Positions 1-31,442 of a DNA stretch of 64,000 nt are shown piece by piece. Under the pieces are notes generated by a model. The model did not search any database. It was not told where the DNA came from and saw nothing but the letters and a program-made list of their open reading frames with translations. Numbering within the stretch: the first letter of the stretch is position 1; each line of letters begins with the position of its first letter. The DNA comes from Haemaphysalis longicornis. Lineage: Eukaryota > Arthropoda > Arachnida > Ixodida > Ixodidae. Position numbers and translations under genes: made by a program. The DNA lies in contig JABSTR010000975.1 of NCBI GenBank assembly GCA_013339765.2, positions 96,001 through 160,000 on the forward strand, given 5' to 3'.

Positions 1-106
1 GCCTGCTGTCGTGTTAGTTCCGGGTGGGGCGCCGGAGCGGTGCGCCGGCCGAGCCGGTACCACTCCAGCACCTCCCCGTACGTGAGGAGGGGCTCCGGGT
101 CCCACT
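1..106 (-). other. Coding-like open frame at the left edge, unidentified
   Basis: On the minus strand, after a TAG at 104-106, the frame runs off the window as WDPEPLLTYGEVLEWYRLGR followed by a Pro/Arg-rich stretch. The residues just before the TAG are acidic (DNDDEDDNDDV). The composition looks like real protein, but I do not recognise the family and see no start. It could be an exon of a gene lying to the left, or GC-rich chance. Confidence 0.25.
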
Positions 107-650
107 ACACGTCGTCGTTGTCGTCTTCGTCGTCGTTGTCTTCGCGTTGGCCTCCCTCTGTCGCGGAGCTCGGCAGGGGGGAAGAGACCGCCGCCGCGCG
201 GTCGGTGCAGTCCTCGCGCGGCTGCGTCCGCCGTCTCGTTGCGGTTGGGGAGACCGTCGCCCACGTTGCCTCTGATGTTGGTGTGCGCCGTTGCACTCCG
301 CCGCGCGGGCAGTGCGTTTCCCGACGCGAAACGTGGTTCCCGGCGGGGTGTTGGCAAGAACGTCCGTGTGGACGGTGTTTTTTCTGCGTGATTCGTGGGT
401 TTGAGAACGCCTTGTCGTAACGAGTAGTTAGCATTGTTTTCGCTGCGAAATTCCTGATGCACTGTTCACGTCTCCTACAACCGCAGACCCGAAAGAGGCA
501 TAGCGACGAAAGCAAGCGCGCCGGGTGTTTTTTAAGTGCGAATGCACTTCTTAAGCGAGCCTGAATCGTCCGCCGCCGTCGTCCGCATAGCAACAGCTGC
601 GGATGCGCGCGCTCCTCGTCTTCCCTAGCAACGGGGGGAGATGGGCGCGC

Positions 651-861
651 GCTACTCTCCTCCTCCTCTCTCCGCTCAGTGACTGCGGGTGTTGGGCGCC
701 TCCTCTCCACTTCGGGCGGGAGAGCTCTCGCTCGCGTAGCGGGCGCTCCGCATTCCGACGCGTGAGGGCGCTCGTGTAGCCCTCGCCGTAACGGCGGGCG
801 CTACTCTCCTCCTGCTCTCTCCGCTCAGTGACTGCGGGTGTTGGGCGCCTCCTCTCCACTC
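651..861. repeat. Duplicated 62-bp GC-rich block
   Basis: A block reading CTACTCTCCTCCT then CAGTGACTGCGGGTGTTGGG occurs at about 651-712 and again at 800-861 with one base change, separated by about 87 bp. No gene is evident in or between the copies. Confidence 0.7.
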
Positions 862-1638
862 CAAGATCACGATATCCACCGTAATCGCGCAATCAACAAC
901 CGTGCATTCGCACTTACACACTCTCCCCCTCGGGGAAGTGCGAGGGAATTTTTTTTGTCGTTGTTGTTGCTGGTGTTAGTGAAGGCTGGGGCAGTGCATG
1001 AAGACTGTTTGACTTCGCGCGACGAATGCAACTGTCCAATGGTTTGACAGGCGCGGCCAGTGACGTGCATAACCTGGTCGGTTTCAGTGATTTGGCGCTA
1101 TCTCGGTGTTTCCTAGTCAGCACAGCCAAGCGACGCATGGCACCATCTAGGGGCATGTTTGAAGCTATGTCCACGTGCCTGTGGCCCTCAATTTAATCAC
1201 CCAGAACAGCATGCTGTGATATAACCCCCATAAGCAAGCTCAGGTGGTGGCTGGCTGTACAGACTAGGAAACGCATATACGCCCCCAGGAAATTCCGCGA
1301 CGCCAGAGATCTCAGCGCAGCATATGTAACCCCTGTTGCCATCTTTTTGAAGACTTACAGCCATCTCTCAGAGACCGAAATACCTCAAGCTTTCCAATCT
1401 TGTATTTTCCAGTGATTTGCCTGACAATGGTTCAGTGGGGAAAGAGTGCCTCTTCAAAGTTGTCTTCGCTAAGAAACTTCAAAGCACTTTTAAAGTCTTC
1501 AAGATCGAAAGTTTACTCTCTTGGTACTAGATGTTTTAAAGTACTTAAGGTCATATTTATAAAATATACGAGTCGGCACACTATTGGTTTGATCGACTTG
1601 TTTGGCGTTAATTTTGAAACTATGCCGTCGTGCGAAAA
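862..1638. other. Sequence with no recognisable gene
   Basis: Only short chance frames occur. The stretch moves from GC-rich to AT-rich and has no repeat that I could match elsewhere in the window. Confidence 0.4.
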
Positions 1639-1738
1639 CGGGACATTAGTGTTTTTTGCGACAAAAAGACGGGACGACAGAAGGGGACCTCAAAAAACGG
1701 GATTGTCCCGGCCAAAACGGGACGTCTGGTCACCCTAG
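1639..1738. mobile_element. Terminal part of a DNA transposon with repeated ACGGGA words
   Basis: ACGGGAC or ACGGGA recurs several times and the segment closes with GACGTCTGGTCACCCTAG, like the end of a cut-and-paste element with subterminal repeats. The other end was not found, so family and size are open. Confidence 0.4.
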
Positions 1739-1744
1739 CCAGAA

Positions 1745-2355
1745 GGCTCCTTCGAAGTTGAATCACTGTACTGTTTCTGTTTTGCGACGTCCCCTGGTAT
1801 GGCATCGGCTCACTCACCATAGCGAGTATTGCTGTCCTATTCGAAAAAATCCGTGCCAGTGTCATCCCCACATTAATTGCGAAGCTATTATACTACGTTT
1901 AAAGCCGAGGGGATAAACGGTTATGTATTCCAGAAAACGGTACGGTTTGATTTTTTTTCCCCTGAACACAGTAGTATTAGTAGTAGTACCTGAACAGAGT
2001 AGTATCAACTCTATGACAAATATGGGGCCTTGGAAGGACGGATACCGATTTGAATTTGGCGCGGCGTAAAATGCCTCACTGAAACAAAAATTAGTGAAAA
2101 CAAAAGTCCCAATTTGTTATACTGTTATTATAATTTAAAAAGTCTAAGATTTTTTTGGTAATCTTGTAGGGAACAAAAGCTTAAGCAATTTGTGTTTCAC
2201 AAATGACACGTTTCTGCGGTCCTGCTAACCATGGCGGCTTCTACAAAATATACACAGTTGCAAGTCTCAGCGTTGGCCTAGCGAAGTTCGCGTCGTTTTG
2301 TGCGCAGCAACTGAGCTGAACGCGTCGCAATCCGACAACCGCTTTCGCCTTCCAA
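1745..2355. other. Upstream region of MED31
   Basis: AT-rich sequence with no clear gene. ATGGCGGCTTC at about 2231 starts a 16-codon frame in good context that stops before MED31; it could be an upstream ORF if transcription starts here. No TATA box is convincing. Confidence 0.35.
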
Positions 2356-2443
2356 TTGAAGGCGCGTATTGAGCTTCGACGAAGTCGATTCTCGCCATTT
2401 CGTCTCCATGCATTACGCGGTGTCCGTCAAGTGCGGAGTGTTC

Positions 2444-2884
2444 ATGGGGGAGAAGACGACTGCGAAGGAGACGGAGGAGCAGGAGAAGCTGCGCTTCCAG
2501 ATCGAGCTCGAGTTCGTGCAATGCCTGGCGAACCCGACCTACCTGAACTTCCTGGCGCAGCGGGGCTACCTCAAGGACAGGTCGTTCGTCAACTACCTCC
2601 ACTACCTGCAGTACTGGCAGAAGCCCGACTACTCGCTCTACCTCAAGTACCCCATGTGCCTCTACTTCCTCGAGCTGCTCCAGTACGAGCACTTCAGGCG
2701 CGAAATTTCAAACGCGCAGTGCGCCAAGTTCATCGAGGACCAGCAGATCTTGCACTGGCAGCACTACACGAGGAGGCGCTTTCGTCTGCTCCAACAACAG
2801 CAGCAGCCAGCGACAGAAGCGGCCAGTTCTGCCGCCGCCCCCGCCGCCACAGCTCCCGCCACACAGGCGCCGGCGCAAAAGTGA
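2444..2884 (+). CDS. MED31: Mediator complex subunit 31 (Med31/Soh1), single-exon frame
   Basis: This reads as a 146-residue Med31. The product belongs to the middle module of Mediator, which links transcription factors to RNA polymerase II in the nucleus. The Soh1 core is nearly unbroken: EFVQCLANPTYLNFLAQRGY at about residues 24-43, then LKYPMCLYFLELLQYEHFR, NAQCAKFIEDQQ and LHWQHY. The tail is Q-rich then A/P-rich, so the protein is slightly longer than the human one (131 aa). The ATG at 2444 gives the usual short charged leader; an in-frame ATG at 2408 would add 12 residues. An in-frame stop at 2357 closes the frame upstream. No intron interrupts it, although vertebrate MED31 has introns, so a retrocopy is possible, but the frame is intact. 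An ATTAAA lies near 3036. The identity is secure; the start is less so. Confidence 0.93.
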   Translation: MGEKTTAKETEEQEKLRFQIELEFVQCLANPTYLNFLAQRGYLKDRSFVNYLHYLQYWQKPDYSLYLKYPMCLYFLELLQYEHFRREISNAQCAKFIEDQQILHWQHYTRRRFRLLQQQQQPATEAASSAAAPAATAPATQAPAQK

Positions 2885-4570
2885 ACGACGAGCGGCAACC
2901 GTGTGCTGTTAAATGTAAATATATCTTAATGTGTGTTGTCTTGTATATTGTACTATTGTGTATTGTAGAAGATGCGATGGAGATTGCCGTGTCATCTTCT
3001 TGTGTATTGTAGTAACGTGCGTTGTATGCAACGTATATTAAATGTGCGTGCAATATACGTATATAGGTGTTCTTTCCTCCACGCTGCAAAGCAGAGGCCT
3101 CCTTTGCTGGAGTTTGGCCAACATGCAGCGTTGTCTCGTGCTCTGCCACACTTAGTAAATAGTAGTATGATACGGTATGAGAATAGTAGCAGACGCCTCA
3201 CTGATTCCTCCACTAGTTGAACGTCGGGTGATGTCGGCAGCTATCCGCCTTGGCTGCTCATTGCTTACACGCCAGCAACAGTGAATGGCTTCTTGGGCCT
3301 CTTCTTTGTTGGTTCACCTGTGATAGCAGCTGGCTGCCTGCCTGCTTTTCATACCTGCCGCCACATTTTTATTTCATCCTTCCTTCACTTGGGTTGAGCC
3401 CCTACTAGGGCTCAGCATGCGTTTGTAGTATAGCCGTCACCTCTCCTACTTGATTTCTCATATGGACCTTTTTTTTAAAATTGCGATAGTACGCCCTTTG
3501 GCGTAAAGTCCTAAAGGTACGAGTTGGCACCCGTTTCCCGGAGGAAGCCTAGAAGACAGCGGTGGTGGATGTGATGTGTTTTGCTAGCCAAGGCTTGAAC
3601 TTCCCGCTACGTTGGTGCTTGTTCCCTTTTGCCTCCTCTTCCGAACAAGTCTTAGACAGCTACGGTCACTACCCACGATGCCTGCCCCATCCTCGTCTAT
3701 TTCCATTGTAGGCCTCCTCACATACAGGCCTTGTTAACAGGAGTGCATAATCTATGCAAGAGTGTTGACCTTTTCTTTTTGCTGTGCAGTTGGCACCAGC
3801 AATTTCCCCACCTCTGAGGTGGTCAGAAGCCGTTTCTCTTTGGCATCTGTTTGCCTATCAAGATCTTCTGTGTGCGCTTTGAAGTCTTCCGATACCTAGT
3901 AGTTCATGGTTCTGCTGAAGGGACTGGACATCCATGTTCAAGCGGGCGCGTGCACCATGATTTAGATTGATGATGGTGATGATCGACATAGAGCAATAAA
4001 AGCAGGAGAAAGAAGCATTTGTGAACCAAAATTGAGTCGTCACTCATGTGGGAGCGACTTCCTCAGTCCCGCAAGTATTGGGCTGCAGCAGTTAGCTGGG
4101 CCTGGGAAGTGAGGCTGCTCTGGTCGTCCAAACAAGACCTGGTCATCCGTGGTCCCAAACCGGCCATTCTCAACTGATGCCCAGCCTTGGGGACAGTCTC
4201 CCCAGATTCCTCAATATCTCATTGCTGCAACGACGTTCTAGCTCACTACTGCTTGTAGCGACACGCCCTCACCCCACCTGAAGCTCAGCAAAGCAGACAA
4301 AATCTCCCGGCACTGACTCCAAACCAACGCCTGCTGTCACGGCGCTATTCTCTGCACCATATACCCCACACAACTGTTTTCCCCGTGGAAATTCTGCATC
4401 TCCCCATGCATACTCTACCAAATGGTGTGGGAATGAACCAAACCAGAAATAAATGCTTCAGTTGTGAAAGCTTTAGTCAACTAGGTAGTTTGAGAATTCG
4501 GTGACCCCGGCTCACATACGGCTCGCAAAATGGCAGGCAGCTCAAAGAGTAAAGAAACATGATAGAGTCC
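2885..4570. other. MED31 3' region and intergenic sequence
   Basis: It begins with the AT-rich MED31 3' region. The rest holds no gene or repeat that I could delimit. GCAATAAAAGCA near 3990 contains a plus-strand polyadenylation-like word. Confidence 0.35.
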
Positions 4571-4579
4571 TTGAAACCG

Positions 4580-4720
4580 AATTTCTTAGGGAAGTTCCTG
4601 TAAACAAAGTAAAGTAATTGAGTAAGAAAAATTGGGAAAATTGTGTGGTGGGACTTGAATTGGGCCTATGAAGTTTAAGATAAGCACCCATCCCCAATGC
4701 CACCACAGCTTGCTGAGTTT
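4580..4720 (+). repeat. Dispersed repeat, diverged copy at about 20440-20610
   Basis: Both segments share GTAATTGAGT followed by a weak TTGAATTGG/TTGGATTCAAATGG word and CCCAA(T/C)(G/A)CCACCA..ACAGCTTG. They look like two copies of an old tRNA-related SINE with B-box-like GATTCAAATG. Confidence 0.35.
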
Positions 4721-4721
4721 A

Positions 4722-4866
4722 GGTGAAAAGCAAAAACAGCTGTGTCTATGAGATTTTGGTGCATGTTAAAGATCTCCAGGTGGTCAAAACTAATCCGGAG
4801 CCCTCCAATACGGCGTGCCTCATTGCTTGCGTTGCGTCAGCACGTTAAACCCTACAATCAATCAGT
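4722..4866 (+). mobile_element. Ruka-like SINE, body only
   Basis: The segment from GTGAAAAGCAAAAAC through CCAGGTGGTCAAAAC and GGAGCCCTCCAATACGG to a short CAAT tail matches the body of the other SINE copies here. The tRNA-like head is absent and is replaced by a different repeat (4580-4720), so this copy is chimeric or 5' truncated. Confidence 0.7.
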
Positions 4867-5264
4867 CGTCGAGTTCAGCTGATTAAAGGTGGATCTACTG
4901 AATTCGCTAGAGCCTTAAGCTTAGAAATGTGTGTTAGCTGTACGGAAGCCTACACATGATTAGTTCTGGCATCCCCTTGCCACTTGGCACAATTTAATTT
5001 GCAATACACTTCCACCTTACCCTTTTGGATTCCTTTGATCTGTCTCCTGCACGTTGCGTCACTGCTCGTTCACTTTCGTCGCCGAGTTAAGCCGCGCGGT
5101 GCGGAATGCCCCGTGCTATGGAGCATCTCGCGCTATGGAGTACCTTACACCTCAAAGACACGGGGAAGCCTTAGGAGTATTGTGGTGAGGATAACATAAA
5201 ATCTATGAAAAACTAGCCTAATACAGTGCTGCTGTAAAAGATGCAAAACCTAGTTAATGCAGTC

Positions 5265-5368
5265 GAGTCACAAACAGCGCAGGAACGAGACGAAAGGAAG
5301 ATCACACAAACACGGTGCCGTGTTTGTGTGATTTTCCTTTCATGTCGTTCCTGCGCTGTTTGTGACTC
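5265..5368. mobile_element. Palindromic MITE, about 50-bp arms
   Basis: GAGTCACAAACAGCGCAGGA is mirrored at the far end, and the arms meet at the centre in ACACGGTGCCGTGT. The whole 104 bp would fold into one near-perfect hairpin. Confidence 0.8.
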
Positions 5369-5526
5369 AGTTATGTACCAACTGGCCCGCCTACAATCTG
5401 TGTTGTAATTAATGCACTATGGCTTTCCACTTAGATATGTGTGTTAGAAGCATGTACTGAGATCTGCATGAGTAATTTTAGAATGCTAATCACAAAACAT
5501 GGGTTTCAAAGAACGCTCCTGCTAAA

Positions 5527-6980
5527 TTTATTACTATTTTTTTTTTGGCATAAAAACATCCTAGTTACAGATAGAGCCGGCCATCCGTCTCTCGGAGCAA
5601 GGCAAGAAGGGAGTGGTGGTGGGGTGACCCCCAGCTACACTGGACGTCGGAGGGTCTTCCAGGATGGAGACCTGTGCCTCTAAGGTGTCAACTTCTGGCT
5701 GAGTCAAGTGAAGGACACGTCCATAATAGGTGATCTGCATCAGCTTGTTCTGCAGGAGCTGTGCAGAAGGGGCAGGTGTCATCGAACGGGGCATGGTAGC
5801 ATGGTGGCCACGCCCAGGTCACAGCTAATGAAAGCGCCACTCCAGCACGAAGACTGCACAGCAAAACCTCTTCCCAGCGAGCAAGTCTACTGGGGAGGTG
5901 CGTTCCACACGGTGGGATGAGGGCACGTGTGGCGCGACGCAGATCGTCCTTCCGTTGGAGGAAGTTTTCTAATGGGCCAGTTGGCATTGGCAGCGGCCGG
6001 GGAGTAGATGTAGGGTGACAAGCTCTATCCACTTCAATGTGAGCGGGGAGCGTATTTTGCTGAACCCACAACAGATTCCGGAGAGGGCAGAGGTACATGT
6101 CCAGTAGGGTGTGGATGTCCCTTGAAATAGTAGTGCAATTGTTGGCTACTCGGCGTAAGTCCCGTACAGCCGCCGCAGAGTCTGTATAAAGATGCAGGAT
6201 GGAACCCACTGCGGCGCGCTGTACGGCCTGCGTTAGTGCCTGTAGGCCATCCCGGGTGGCTGTGAGCTCCGCCAGCAGAGATGGCAAGGTGAGGATGGTT
6301 TGGTAGAGGCAAGTTTGAGAGGCATCGGGGTAGATGGGACAGTGCATCACAGTAGACAAAATGGCATCCTGCACCCCAGCCTCCACAAAGGCCTCTACCA
6401 CCTTGTTCTGTGTCTCAGCCATCAGTACTGTTTCCATCGCACCTGCTTTTCCGGTCGACCGAGTATGAAGTCAAGTCGGTGGCCGATCGTCGGTAACTTA
6501 ATGGTGATACAAACATGCATGGCGGCCTGGTTACAGGGTGATCTGATGAAGCGGGTAGGGAACAACTAAGGCCGCCGCCTCCGCAACAAAGGTACGTCTG
6601 TGCATACAGGCTGAGCAACGTTGTTCAACCAGTTCGTCGACCGTGTTCAGCTGAGCCTCAGTCTGGAGAGTTGGTCATTCTAGAGAGGCAGGTGATGGTG
6701 CGCATTGCCGCTCTGTTAATAGCCTCAAGTTGGGCCCACTCCGTCTGAGTCGCGCACTGCGCCTGATAAACCAGTCGAAGCACTGACCTCACCAAGAGGC
6801 AAGCCATCTTGGCGCTGGAGCCACCAGACTTCTACGAAATGTGTTGAATCATGTGAAGCATCTGACCTGCTTTTTGTTGGGCAGATTGAAGCCACATGGC
6901 AGCTAACGCAGACACAGAAATTTCCATCCCTAGCACGCGAAGAGATGTGGCAGCGCACGTGGGCATGTTCCGAGTCATAG
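5527..6980 (-). pseudogene. Non-LTR retrotransposon ORF2 remnant: RT tail, RNase H, C-terminal Cys motif
   Basis: In minus-strand order there is an RT thumb-like piece (SALAAMWLQSAQQKAG, LVRSVLRLVYQAQCATQ, then INRAAMRTITCLSRMTN at about 6960-6660) broken by a stop. An open stretch at 6437-5688 follows with RNase H features: PDAS, an ELTATRDGLQAL helix holding the second acid, and LYTDSAAAVRDL holding the third. CPFCTAPAEQADADHLLWTC is a Cys/His end motif. AATAAA and an A-rich tract lie at 5551-5527 on the minus strand. Domain order fits an RNase H-bearing LINE of the I/R1-like group. Stops and frame changes show it is dead. Confidence 0.75.
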
Positions 6981-6989
6981 TAACCGAGA

Positions 6990-7590
6990 GTAGAGAAAAG
7001 GCGCAAAAGGATAATGAATGCTAAGAAATGCTAAGGTGTCGTAACTTCTGTCTGTGCATTAGGGTTTGGCTGGTTAGACGCGTAGGTAATTTAAATATGT
7101 TCTTTTAACTGCAGATTCCTCCGCGATAGGATCATCGGTTTCTCGCACAACAAATCTGTAGCGAGATATGTAGTGAAAATCTATGGTGAAAGGTTCATCG
7201 CAAATAGCTGGTTTTTCCACGTTGCTTCGATCTGGAAAAAAGGCAGCGAGGACACTACAATAACATAACGTCGAAAGTAGAATCTTAACATTCAATTCTG
7301 CCAAAAAAAAAGGGAGGGGAAAGGATTTGGTGGCAATGATGTGAATTTACGGGTTTTAATGAGGTAGTATTTCGCCGAAATTGAAAGTAAATCTAGCAAG
7401 GTCAAGCCCAAGGCTCTTTTCAAGCCAAGCCGAACAATCCAATATGGCGGCGCCCACAAGAAAACTTCGCTAACAGATCGGTGCAAGTAGCTCAGGCCAT
7501 GGAAAGAGTCACTTACCGATATTAACGATCCATCTGGCTTTGTGATATTGACGTGCGGTTGCCTGCGGTATAAAGAACAACCAGACAACT
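6990..7590 (+). promoter_or_regulatory. Upstream region of GFM2 with two short upstream frames
   Basis: ATGGCGGCGCCCACAAGAAA at 7444 opens a nine-codon frame and ATGGAAAGAG at 7499 a short second one; both stop before the GFM2 start. If the transcript begins upstream of 7440 they could reduce GFM2 translation. No TATA box or initiator can be assigned. Confidence 0.3.
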
Positions 7591-27678
<20,088 letters not shown>

Positions 27679-27751
27679 GACAGCACACCCACCCATCGCA
27701 TCTCTCTTTTTGGACTCGTCACGTTAGATGCAGCGCAAGTGATTTTAGGTT

Positions 27752-27757
27752 AATAAA
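27752..27757 (+). promoter_or_regulatory. GFM2: Polyadenylation signal for GFM2
   Basis: AATAAA lies about 75 bp past the preferred GFM2 stop codon. A second AATAAA occurs near 27895, so two 3' ends are possible. Confidence 0.6.
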
Positions 27758-28644
27758 TTTTGTGACTACAACTAGGACACGTCAGGCCTGAAACTGTCTC
27801 AACCTTAAGGAATGGACTCGACAGAGAGGTGGCCGATCTTCAAGGAGAAACAAAGTAATTTATAGTGTTTGGCTGAACTCAGGCCAGTGGCTGCCAATAA
27901 ACATCCTCTTCTTAGTAGTATTGTGCTTATTTCAAGCGAGTTAAATTTGCCTCACTGTATCGTGGATAATAGATAATAAATAATAATAGATAATAATAGA
28001 TAATAAAATTTGTCTCACTGCAAAATGATAATAGATCACATGTAGGCCTCTCACATCAAACTCCAGATTTGAATTATGAAGAAACCCTAGGGGACGTCTG
28101 CTTGCACACATTTTGCATGGCAGGCAGTTGCAGGCCGGAGGAATTCTTTTTGAAAGTTTGTAATTTACAGTCAAAGTGCGGTAAGGGAAGCAGGTGTTTG
28201 AAGGAAAGGGGTCTGCTGCGAAGGCCAACATACGGCAAACACGAGTGTACCACTTACTGCAAACCCTTCCCTGCAGTCTAATACAAATCCGCTAGATGCT
28301 GCATTCCATGCCCCAGGAGTCTTGTGTTGTACCTTTGATTCAACAAATTTAGGCACCCTCGCCTCCCAATGTGGCCGCTGTATTTTGCCAAACACCTCCT
28401 GGAAACTCCTGGTGCAGTTTTTAAAGAGGTACTGACACCAGGTTAATAACTTTTAAGGTTAATATTATTACGCAGTTCCCTTCCGTTATTCAACAGAATA
28501 TCCTGGCTGAAATATGAGCGGCCTGCAGTGCGTGTAACATACTTTCATTTGACCTCATTTATCACGCCAACGGGACAGCATGCAGAGCAGCACACAGCCA
28601 ATGGAGATCAGTGTGACGTCATTCTGGTAGGGGGAAAAATTAAA

Positions 28645-29186
28645 GCCATTCCACTCAATGTGAAAGCTGTCGGAAATGCAGAGCAGTGATTCGCCATAGT
28701 GGGCTGTGGCACAATTATCCGCTGACTGCTACCACCCAATGCAATTCAAATTTCCCGCCTTCGCAGTGCTCGAGTGCCCCCTGCCTGAAACTGCACCAGC
28801 GGGAGCTCTGTTCTTTTTGTGCTTGCTTTTCCTCCCACTTCTGCCGGCATTGCACTGCCACACTATTTCGCTTACTGTCGTAAAAACCAACCCAACGAGC
28901 GTTCCTAACTAAATGAACGCAGGCGCTGCGGTGAATTATGTATATTTTGCCTCAACTGTACCTACAGTTTTCTTTGCGCTAAACAATGGGGAGATGTATA
29001 ACGAGCACCAATGGTTCACGAGTTTCGAACGCTTACGACTATATAAATCGCTTGGTTTTCGAAACCTCTGTGGGACGCCGCTACGACAGGACTCCCGAAA
29101 CGACGGAACACTGCGAGGCTCTACTTCGGTCCAGCGAGCGAGCTACGATGATAAGGTGAGCCCCTAAAGTGCTCTGCACTTAAAAA
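28645..29186 (+). repeat. Dispersed repeat, copy 1 (partner at 55137-55669)
   Basis: GCAGAGCAGTGATTCGCCAT, CCCCCTGCCTGAAACTGC, AACTAAATGAACGC and TTTTGCCTCA recur in the same order in both copies over about 530 bp. Both end with GAGCCCC..AAAGTGCTCTGCAC. No coding capacity is recognised. The sequence just left of this copy (28430-28640) may belong to the same element. Confidence 0.75.
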
Positions 29187-29199
29187 AAGTGACTTAGCT

Positions 29200-29736
29200 G
29201 AGTGGTTGTGACGTTTGGTAGAAACTCGTGACGTCACTTGACAAGCGTGGACTTGGGAGCGGTGACTATTCACTGGCACGTTCAAAAACTGCTGCACCTA
29301 GCCAGAGTACAGGCATAACAGCTCTCCGGAAAAGCACTCCTGCCAAAGTTCCACATATGGGAAAGGAGTTGATACCATAGCCTATCATCACAGTAGAAGT
29401 TGCCATCAGGTTTTTTATTGAAAGTGATCATCAAATATCCGCTGCAATGGTAAGCCTGAACACCCTCAAAGAGCTCAGCCGCTCAGCTCCGGTGGTGAGG
29501 TGGTAAAACACCATTTTCACCAGCCTCTGCAGTGTTGTGACATCTGCTCAAATGGTGTTGTTCTGCCATACACGCTCTCCCGGCTGGAAACAATGGAAGC
29601 CGAAAGTGACGATTTTCAGGTCGTCGTTAGCAATTATCGTGAGCTCGAGTATTTAAAGAGCTGCTTATAGTTTGCCGGGCCATTAGGCACCGATAAAAAC
29701 AATAAAAATGGAAAAAAAATCACGCCATATCCACGG
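29200..29736. other. Intergenic sequence between GFM2 and TMEM62
   Basis: No gene or matched repeat is seen. Confidence 0.35.
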
Positions 29737-30320
29737 AATGAATGATGATAAGTGGGGCGAAGCTCGAGAGGGGGAGATCATCGGTAACCGTAACTCTCCC
29801 GTGAAAGTTCGCCCATTACATCATTAAGAAAGACGTAAGACTGTGTGCGTACATTGTACAAATCAACTTTTATTTTCGGAGTCAATGCTCCCAGGCCCAG
29901 ACCTGGTGAAAGACCCCACGCCATCGAGGACTACCCCGCACCTCCACCACAATTTGTCACGTAGGATGGGACACAACGGTAAAGAAAGAACTTTTATTTA
30001 GGGCGAACTTGTGCCCGAACAAGACGAGAGGAAATGAGCAAAGGTCCTTGCGTCTCGTTCGATCTCCGAGAACGACTGCCTGCGTTCGTGGCATGATCTC
30101 TTGCGTAATCTCCCCCTTGCAGTGCACGTGCGCTTGCGCCTCCGTTGGCGAACACAGACAAGCTCGCGCTCCCGGTGCCGAGTTAGCGCTGCCGGTTGCA
30201 GCCGGTTCTTGCGCGTGCAACGCGGCCCACTTTGCGACATCTCCGAAAGCATGCGGCGGTCACGTACCACGAGACACAAGGGATGGACAGACCCATGACT
30301 TAAGGAGCTTCGCCCCTAAT
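29737..30320. mobile_element. Unclassified element with GGGGCGAAGCT ends
   Basis: The left end has AAGTGGGGCGAAGCTC and the right end AGGAGCTTCGCCCCTAAT, an inverted pair about 560 bp apart. The GCCCCTAA ending is shared with the dispersed repeats at 22817 and 58182. Confidence 0.5.
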
Positions 30321-31290
30321 AAAAATTTGGTGTCAATACTCCGTAAACGGGAGTGGAGCATTGAGAGAAAACTGGCCAGTGCAGCTGGTAGTGTGATTCT
30401 GAGGGAAGTCATTTACAAGCTTCCCCTGCTTGTTTTAGCCTTTCAGCCACCAGTTTCTCACACATGGCTTCGCTGCATTGCATCGATGGTATGAAGGACG
30501 AGTTCACCTGCAGTGGACGAGCTTTAATAAACAATTGTCTCGGGTGACAATGTTAATGAAGGCGTCACTGCCACTTGCAACCTCATACCCTGCTCCCCCC
30601 AAAAGCAACGACCACTTCTCAAGCTGATGACCTGAAGGAGGATGTTCTTTCGATGGCCCTGTTGTCTGTGTACAGCTTTAGGAGGTCACATGACGTACAG
30701 CAACATGCAAGTTGCGGAAGCACAGACTCATTCGTAGGCTTGCGTCGTCTTTTGCGGGACTGTTGCTGTTCATCCGGGAGGGATTTGCGGCTACTCGACC
30801 AGCTGGAACTTGGGGCGGTTCTATAGTTTACCACTTGCTTCTGCTTAAGATGGCTTCCTATTGGTTGGCATCTTGGCGCATTCCCCAGGACGGCATGTGC
30901 CATCAGAGTGGCCTGGCCAGCAAGACTCGACGCAGACACGAACTTATCCAGTGGTGTCTCTAGATAGCTTTGCCACGAGAACCACACCACGGAGCACAAT
31001 TGACAAGAGCCGTAGACATGTACAATCTAAACATTTATTAATGGAAGTGAGGTGAACCACCAAACGACAAACTAATAATACTGCTATTCACTCGGTAGCT
31101 AGCATCACAGGTGGATACAGGCAGAGGTGGTCACAGCGCGATCTGATCGCAGGTCACGACATAACACGTAGGTGCCGCAAGTAGAATCCATCGAAGTGGT
31201 CAAAATAGGAATCTGCTTCTTTTAAATATATAATCTCGAGGCTCTTTTAGGCGGTAGGATGTGGAAATGCAGTTCGCACAGATACTACTA
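30321..31290. other. Intergenic sequence, no gene seen
   Basis: The frames are short and unrelated to known proteins. No repeat partner was found in the window. Confidence 0.35.
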
Positions 31291-31442
31291 CAGTAAAACG
31301 TCGTTACAAAAGACACCGTTACAAGAGACATTTGAATGGAAACGGTTTGGTTGGTTTTCCTAAGTTCGCCACGTTAGCAACATTGCCTACAAGAGACTTG
31401 TTCCGGGTCCCTTGAGCGTCTATTGTAACGAGCATTTACTCT
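31291..31442. mobile_element. Pogo-like MITE, GTTACAAGAGACA word, copy 1
   Basis: It starts CAGTAAAACGTCGTTACAAA and ends TTGTAACGAGCATTTACTCTA. The inside (GTTACAAGAGACATTTGAAT, GGTTTGGTTGGTTTTCC) matches the copy at 45234-45403. Confidence 0.78.

Noticed and set aside
2231..2281. Upstream exon encoding a MAAS-type start for MED31
   Set aside because: The frame ends in TAG and no donor-acceptor pair links it to the MED31 frame, which already has its own ATGs.
5688..6437. The 249-codon minus-strand frame as a host RNase H gene
   Set aside because: RNase H followed by a Cys/His end motif, an upstream RT fragment, stops and a poly(A) end identify a LINE remnant.
7444..7475. ATGGCGGCGCCC as the true GFM2 start
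   Set aside because: The frame stops after nine codons and does not join the GTPase frame; the ATG at 7591 opens a frame with a basic leader directly into the G domain.
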